Shown piece by piece: positions 59,147 to 64,000 of a DNA stretch of 64,000 nt. Source of the stretch: Anniella stebbinsi (taxonomy: Eukaryota > Chordata > Lepidosauria > Squamata > Anniellidae); assembly GCA_029215795.1 (NCBI GenBank), contig JARDYH010000004.1, positions 214,684,517 through 214,748,516 of the forward strand, written 5' to 3'. Within the stretch, counting starts at the first letter, position 1. Each line of letters starts with the position of its first letter. A model generated the notes under the pieces. The model did no database searches. It worked only from the letters and a program-made list of their open reading frames with translations, and was not told the origin of the DNA. The translations under genes and the position numbers were made by a program.

Positions 59147-59408
59147 CAGTGGAGGTTAGTGGCTCCGATGTCCGTGGGATGGTAAATCCGCTCTGGGTTT
59201 CTGTCAGAAGCAGTCAGAACGCTAGAGGAGCTATCCAAAGTGCTGAACCCTCTCCCCCAAATGGCTTCAGCACCTTGGATATTTTTTTTATTAAGTTTCT
59301 GTACCTCCTAATAGCAAAAGCTCCGTTTAGGACAGACCCTTTAGAGTTCTGACTGAAACCCAGAGTGAATTCACAACCCCACTGACAATGGAGCCAGCAG
59401 CCTCCTGT
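59147..59408. repeat. hAT-type MITE, long copy
   Basis: Left end CAGTGGAGGTTAGTGGCTCC and right end GAGCCAGCAGCCTCCTG. The interior of ~200 bp includes the AGAACGCTAGAGGAGCTATC block also seen at 39,400. Confidence 0.75.
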
Positions 59409-59662
59409 GCATTTAAAACAATTAACATTTCTTTTCTAGACCCACCACACACACACACCCCGCCACCACCATTCTGTGCTTTTCAACTACTTCTACTTCC
59501 CTGATATGTTAACAGCAAAAACAAAACAAAACCCTTGTTTACTGATCCTGTTAAAGAAAGAAAGATATATATATATATATATATATATACCCTGAGCATG
59601 TGCAGTTTGGCACTTTACTGTGCCCCCAAGGATTCATTGGAACCAGGGATACCATGACAATC

Positions 59663-60795
59663 TGCCATTATCGCCTGAGGGGATTGGGAATCGGGGGCAC
59701 TTTGCTTCAGTGGTACCGGTCCTACCTCTCGGGCAGGTTCCAGATGGTGATGCTTGGGGATAGTTGCTCCCCAAAGAAGGAGCTGTTGTATGGTATACCA
59801 CAAGGCACCATCCTTTCCCCAATGCTGTTTAACATCTATATGAAACTGCAGGGAGAGATCATCCGGAGGCAAGGGGTGGGGTGCTATCAGTATGCTGATG
59901 ACACCCAAATATATTTCTCTATGCCTTCGACAACAGCATCAGCGAAGGATAGTGTGTCTTCTCTGAATGAATGCTTGGACGCGGTAACGGGCTGGATGAG
60001 GGGGGGGAAACTGAAGCTGAATCCAGACAAGACGGAGGTGCTTACTGTCAAAGGCCCCAACCTAGGTTTGGAGGTGTGTCAACCAGTTCTGGATGGGGTT
60101 ATGCTTTCCCTGAAAGACTGTGTTCACAGCTTCGGGGTGCTCCTGGATCCATTGCTCCAAATGATAGCCCAGATAGATGCGATGGCCAGGAGTGCCTACT
60201 ATCAACTTCGGCTCTTATGCCAGCTGCATCCCTTCCTAGAGTTGGAAGACCTAAAGACGGTAGTGCACACGCTGGTAACTTTGAGGCTCGACTTCTGCAA
60301 TGCACTGTACATAGGGCTACCTTTGTACCTAGTCTGGAAACTTCAACTAGTTCAAAATATGGCAGCCAGGTTGGTCACCGGTACATCTAGGGGTGACCAC
60401 ATTACACCAGTTTTAAAATCACTTCATTGGCTACCAATTAGTTTCTGGGAGAAGTATAAAGTGTTGGTTATTACCTTTAAAGCCCTACATGGTTTGGGTC
60501 CAGGTTACCTGTGGGATTGCCTTCCCCCATACAATCTGCCCTGCACACTCAGGTCCTCTGGGAAGAATTTACTTCAATCAGCCAAAATTAGGGTGACAAC
60601 TGTTACCCAGGGGATCTTCTCTTCAGCCACTCCCAGACTGTGGCATGGCCTGCCGGGAGAGATTTGACAACTTAACAGTCTCCTGAAATTTAAGAAAGCC
60701 ATAAAGACTGTTCTCTTCCGGCAGGCATACTAGTTGAATTTTAAGAGTTTTATTGTTATTGTAATAAGGTATTCTTATTATTATCATCATCATCA
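59663..60795 (+). mobile_element. L2-clade LINE, 5'-truncated, long reverse-transcriptase frame
   Basis: The frame open from 59,600 to 60,667 encodes RLRGLGIGGTLLQWYRSYLS, GIPQGTILSPMLFNIYM, CYQYADDTQIYF (catalytic YADD), KLKLNPDKTEVL, LDFCNALYIGLPLYLVWKLQ and FSSATPRLWHGLPGEI. A TGA at 60,665 interrupts the end, after which LLKFKKAIKTVLFRQAY and a short AT-rich tail finish the element. It lacks the endonuclease and RT N-terminus. (TA)n at 59,565-59,590 lies just upstream. A dead insertion, but the RT core is little damaged. Confidence 0.88.
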
Positions 60796-61329
60796 AATTC
60801 TTCCTTCACACACCTTCAGTGTTCCTGCTGCCTGTATGCCCCTTCCCCAAAGATCCTCATAGAGTTTGTTTTTTTTCTGCCAGTGCTACCAGTGAAGAAA
60901 GCACAATATATGGGCATAATCACACGGGAGAAAATTATGTTTCCTTACCATTACTTCTCCATCCGCACTTTTGTCCGTCATTACTTCCTCTTTCTCAGGG
61001 AGAGGAAAGAGAAAGTAAATAACGAGCACACGGCCCATTCAGTGGGTTATTTTGATTGCGCTGCTTCTCCTGCACACAGAAGGAGATAGCTGCAAGTTCC
61101 ATCTCAAAAATAATTCAGATTTATTGGGGTCTTTTTTTGTTGCACAAAGAAGGCTATAAGGGGTGGGAGGCATGCGGGATGCAGAGAACGTCGTGAATAG
61201 GACCCACAAAAATCTGTGAGTGCCCAGTAATAAGTGTGCAATAAAACGCTTGTCTGATGATGCCCTATATCAGGATTGCTGGGATCTTTCACTGTGTGTG
61301 TGTGTGTTAATTTAAAAGATGCATGTGAA

Positions 61330-61470
61330 TTTAGGTTTTTAAATTATGCGGTTTTACTGTTTTTGGTGGTCTTTTTTCTTTTTAATGGTGTTACAGTTTT
61401 ATTGTTTTGAATAGTTGTATGCCCTCTTGATGCCATTTTAGCAAATAAGGCAGTATATAACTGTTCAATA
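61330..61470 (+). repeat. LINE 3' tail (L2-like)
   Basis: TTATTGTTTTGAATAGTTGT then AAATAAGGCAGTATATAACT and TTCAATAAATAATTAAA is an L2-like 3' end, followed by a (TG)n tract at about 61,483. Confidence 0.55.
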
Positions 61471-62164
61471 AATAATTAAATTGTGTGTGTGTGTGTGCGC
61501 GCACATGTGTATATGTATATGTGTGTAGCCCCCAACCACCTTATCACTATCACATGGGGACTTCAGTGTGCACCCCTCTTCTAAAGCATCAGAAGAATAT
61601 CAAGAAACATAGCAGCAACTACCAGAAACATTTGCTTTTCAGTTGGCTGCTTAATTTCTTTAACATAACAAAATTCACACAAATAACGGGGCAATCCTAT
61701 GGTCCCTGGGAAGGCATGCCAGAGGCCTTAGGGTAGAAAAGAAATCCCCCCACCCCAGGTTGGAGACAGAGCTCTAATCTCACATCCCCCTCCCTGCTCC
61801 CATCAAAATATCTGCACCCTCACTTCTCTGATATTGGAGAGGAGGAAAATGGAGAGGATCAAGGGTATGATTTGGGTGGAGAAGAGGAGGCTTTGGATCC
61901 AAAGTCTTCCCAGCACCCAACCATGCCTCTAACATAGGGAAACATTTAGAGCTGGCCTAAATGGTTTCCCTCCTATTGCTTGCTATGGGAGGAAAACAGT
62001 TAAACAACAAACAAAAACAAATGGAGGAAGGGCAGCAAATGCCTCTCCTTCCTCACTTGCACCCTTTTGGCAGGAGCTGGGTAGGACTTCGGAAGTGCTG
62101 GAGCGCTCCAGCACAAAGGTCGTATTATGTCCTAATTTGACAAAATAACAGCAGTTTTAAATAT

Positions 62165-62525
62165 CAGTCTTTTTCATTTATTTTGTTTATTTATTTTAAT
62201 ACATTTAGATCCTGCATTTCTCTTCAAAAGTATTCAGAACAGGTTATATGGTCACAAAGGTATGTAAACCTATAAATCATTACAATTTTTTTTAAAAAAA
62301 TAAACTTTAAAAACAGCCGTTGTCCACCAAGTCAATAGAAAATTAGTACCAGGATTTAAAACTATTATCAGGAAATGCAATTCATCCACTACTAGCTGCG
62401 GCAAAGGCAAAATTACAAAGATAGGTTTCCACTGCTTACTGTAAGGGTGTTTCATTGGGGCCAGGGAGGGTGTTCCATCACTTTGGAGCTACAGTAGAGA
62501 GGGCTCTGTCCCTCATTTTCACCAG
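62165..62525 (-). mobile_element. LINE 3' end, minus strand
   Basis: TTTATTTTGTTTATTTATTT tail, AGATCCTGCATTTCTCTTC, then CACTTTGGAGCTACAGTAGAG AGGGCTCTGTCCC, the reversed equivalent of the FS..P.LWN..P LINE ending. Strongly decayed. Confidence 0.55.
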
Positions 62526-62844
62526 TCCTTTTTCTAATAAGGTGCAAAGCAAGGAATCTGAGACTGACTTTAGCATTTGGGTGGATATTTATTGTATAAG
62601 AGGCATGAACAGACTGAAATAAGGGGTATGTGATGGAGCTTCGGTATTCTGCTTATACACAATATGTCAGAAATGTGAATAATATCTAAGTTCTTCCTTA
62701 CATAAACACATGGACTAGATCAGTAGCCTGGAAGTCACTTTCCTTGGTGGCTAATCTTCCAGGGACTCCATCTTACTACTGGGCAGGGCCCCTATAAGAA
62801 ATGGGCAGGACTAAAGGTTAAGTGGTTGGATCTACCACACAGTG

Positions 62845-63262
62845 ACTCTATTCAGATGACATGCTAAGCCATGGTGGTTAAGCACTTTGAGCTAAACATT
62901 ATGGCCTAGCATGTCATGTGAATCATTCCTAATCGTGGTGGCTACATAACTACGGTTTAAACATGGTCACTAACTATTTGCTGCAAAAGGGTTATTTATT
63001 TATTACATTTATATCCCACCTTTATTCGTCCAAGGATCCCACGGCGGCATACACAATCCTCCTCTCCATTTTATCCTCACAACAACAACCCTGTGAGGTA
63101 GGTTGGGCTGACAGTCTGTGACTGGCCCAAAGTCACCTAGTGGGTTTCCATGGCTGAGTGGGGACTAGAACCCAGATCTCCCGACTCCCAGTCCAACACT
63201 TTAGCCACTACATCACACTGGTTAGAGGCCTACCCATGGCATAGTGTGTTGTCTGAACAGGT
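62845..63262 (+). repeat. ~185-bp 'CCTGTTCAGAC' MITE, copy D, split by a SINE
   Basis: The left half runs to GCTGCAAAAGGGTTA (62,994), the right half resumes GGTTAGAGGCCTACCCATGG and ends TTGTCTGAACAGG. Undisrupted copies A and B read across this point. Confidence 0.82.
62995..63219 (-). mobile_element. Sauria-type tRNA SINE, inserted in MITE copy D
   Basis: The minus strand carries GTGATGTAGTGGCTAAAGTG, CCCACTCAGCCATGGAAACC, CAGTCACAGACTGTCAGCCC and ATCCTTGGACGAATAAAGGT, ending in TAAATAAATAA. GGTTA flanks it at 62,990-62,994 and 63,220-63,224. Confidence 0.9.
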
Positions 63263-63574
63263 CCATTCTCATACACCACACCCACACACTTAAACACATC
63301 CAAGCCCGTTTCATATATTATTTGCGACAATAGGGTAAATGCTGAAAGGAGCAACCTGTTTAGCCCAACCTCAAAACTTGCATCATTCATTCCATAGTTA
63401 CAGAAGGAGAGAAAGGCACACAGAGAGGCAGAGAGATAGACTCTGGGGCATCTTGAAGTGGGACCTCTGATTGGGACAATGGGCTTGCTGCTTGTAGAAG
63501 TACTCAGGCTGTCTCCATCGATGCTTTGTTTTTGCATAAATAAATAAAACGTTACCAAACCACCGAAGGGCTGT

Positions 63575-63900
63575 CTATACATTGTCTTTGTCCCAGGGTG
63601 GCTCTGATCTGCACTTTGTCGGTTATATGACGCAGCCGCTGATTCGGAGCCACCCTGGAGCAAAGAGCCAAGATGCGGAGCAGAATAGTCGAGGATTTAC
63701 CCCAACTTTTCCTGCCTGAGCAAGATCAGCGCATGCTGTCCTCACATGCTGTCCCCATCTGTCCTTGCTTAGGTACTGCTCCGGGGGCATTCCTGGGTGG
63801 AAGGCAACCTGCCATTGGTTGCTGGAAGCCAGGGGAAGGGGTGGGGAAGCCCTGGCAAGCCTAATGGCTGCTGGAAAGCTCGCACTGCCTCCCTTCATCT
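63575..63900 (-). repeat. Partial inverted copy of the CCAAT-box repeat
   Basis: Reverse-oriented relatives of the blocks at 15,150 and 34,336: CCAATGG.. (TGCCATTGGTTGCTGGAAGC) and the terminal CACCCTGGAGCAAAGAGCC. Alignment is loose. Confidence 0.45.
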
Positions 63901-63924
63901 GTATAACGTGCTGCCACCCCACAC

Positions 63925-64000
63925 CAGTTTTTAATAATGTATTTGTTTTTATCTGTTTTAATGGTTTATCTATTTTATTGTTTTTATATTTATATTTAGT
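63925..64000 (+). mobile_element. L2-clade LINE 3' UTR running off the window
   Basis: The last ~75 bases are a near-identical inverted match to 2,690-2,760 (AATAATGTATTTGTTTTTAT and TGGTTTATCTATTTTATTG). The element probably continues beyond base 64,000. Confidence 0.75.

Noticed and set aside
1..64000. Exons of the usual ABCG2 neighbours PKD2 and PPM1K
   Set aside because: No peptide characteristic of either was recognised in any frame. They may lie outside the window.

Overview
The window is nuclear DNA from a vertebrate, most likely a squamate reptile (a lizard). The evidence is one multi-exon vertebrate gene with GT-AG introns, three copies of a Sauria-type tRNA SINE, L2- and CR1-clade LINE remnants, and DIRS-type tyrosine-recombinase retrotransposons. 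There is no bacterial-style gene packing, and no operon, CRISPR array or RNA gene was found.

Region 1 (1-30,052) lies upstream of, or within the first intron of, the one host gene. It is dominated by mobile DNA. A nearly intact 5.8-kb DIRS retrotransposon sits at 3,840-9,670 on the minus strand. It has identical 128-bp inverted terminal repeats, an internal complementary region, a Gag-like ORF1, RT/RNase H/methyltransferase and tyrosine recombinase. A second, internally deleted DIRS-like element lies at 11,665-14,051 on the plus strand. Around them are L2 and CR1 pieces, SINEs, and a striking CpG-rich short repeat full of GCGCAT and ATGCGC motifs (six copies in the window). A TATA-like box at 19,975 and a strong splice donor at 20,344 mark a speculative untranslated first exon.

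Region 2 (30,053-56.9 kb) is ABCG2, the breast-cancer-resistance half-transporter. Fifteen coding exons on the plus strand join into a 654-residue protein with Walker A, Q-loop, signature, Walker B and H-loop motifs and six membrane segments. All exon phases agree. Intron 12 uses a GC donor, and the third extracellular loop carries an unusual glycosylation sequon that includes the inter-subunit disulfide cysteine. The introns hold many MITEs, SINEs and LINE tails, several of them nested so that insertion order can be read. The best case is a 5'-truncated LINE with a perfect 14-bp target duplication inside an older palindromic repeat. A likely polyadenylation signal is at 56,821.

Region 3 (56.9-64 kb) holds hAT-type repeats, a 58.2-58.6 kb CpG island with GC-box and NRF1-like motifs but no recognisable gene, an L2 LINE carrying a long reverse-transcriptase reading frame, further SINE and MITE nests, and an L2 tail running off the end. 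No exon of the usual vertebrate neighbours (PKD2, PPM1K) was recognised. Repeat family assignments are by eye, from termini, motifs and copy-to-copy comparison; no database was searched.
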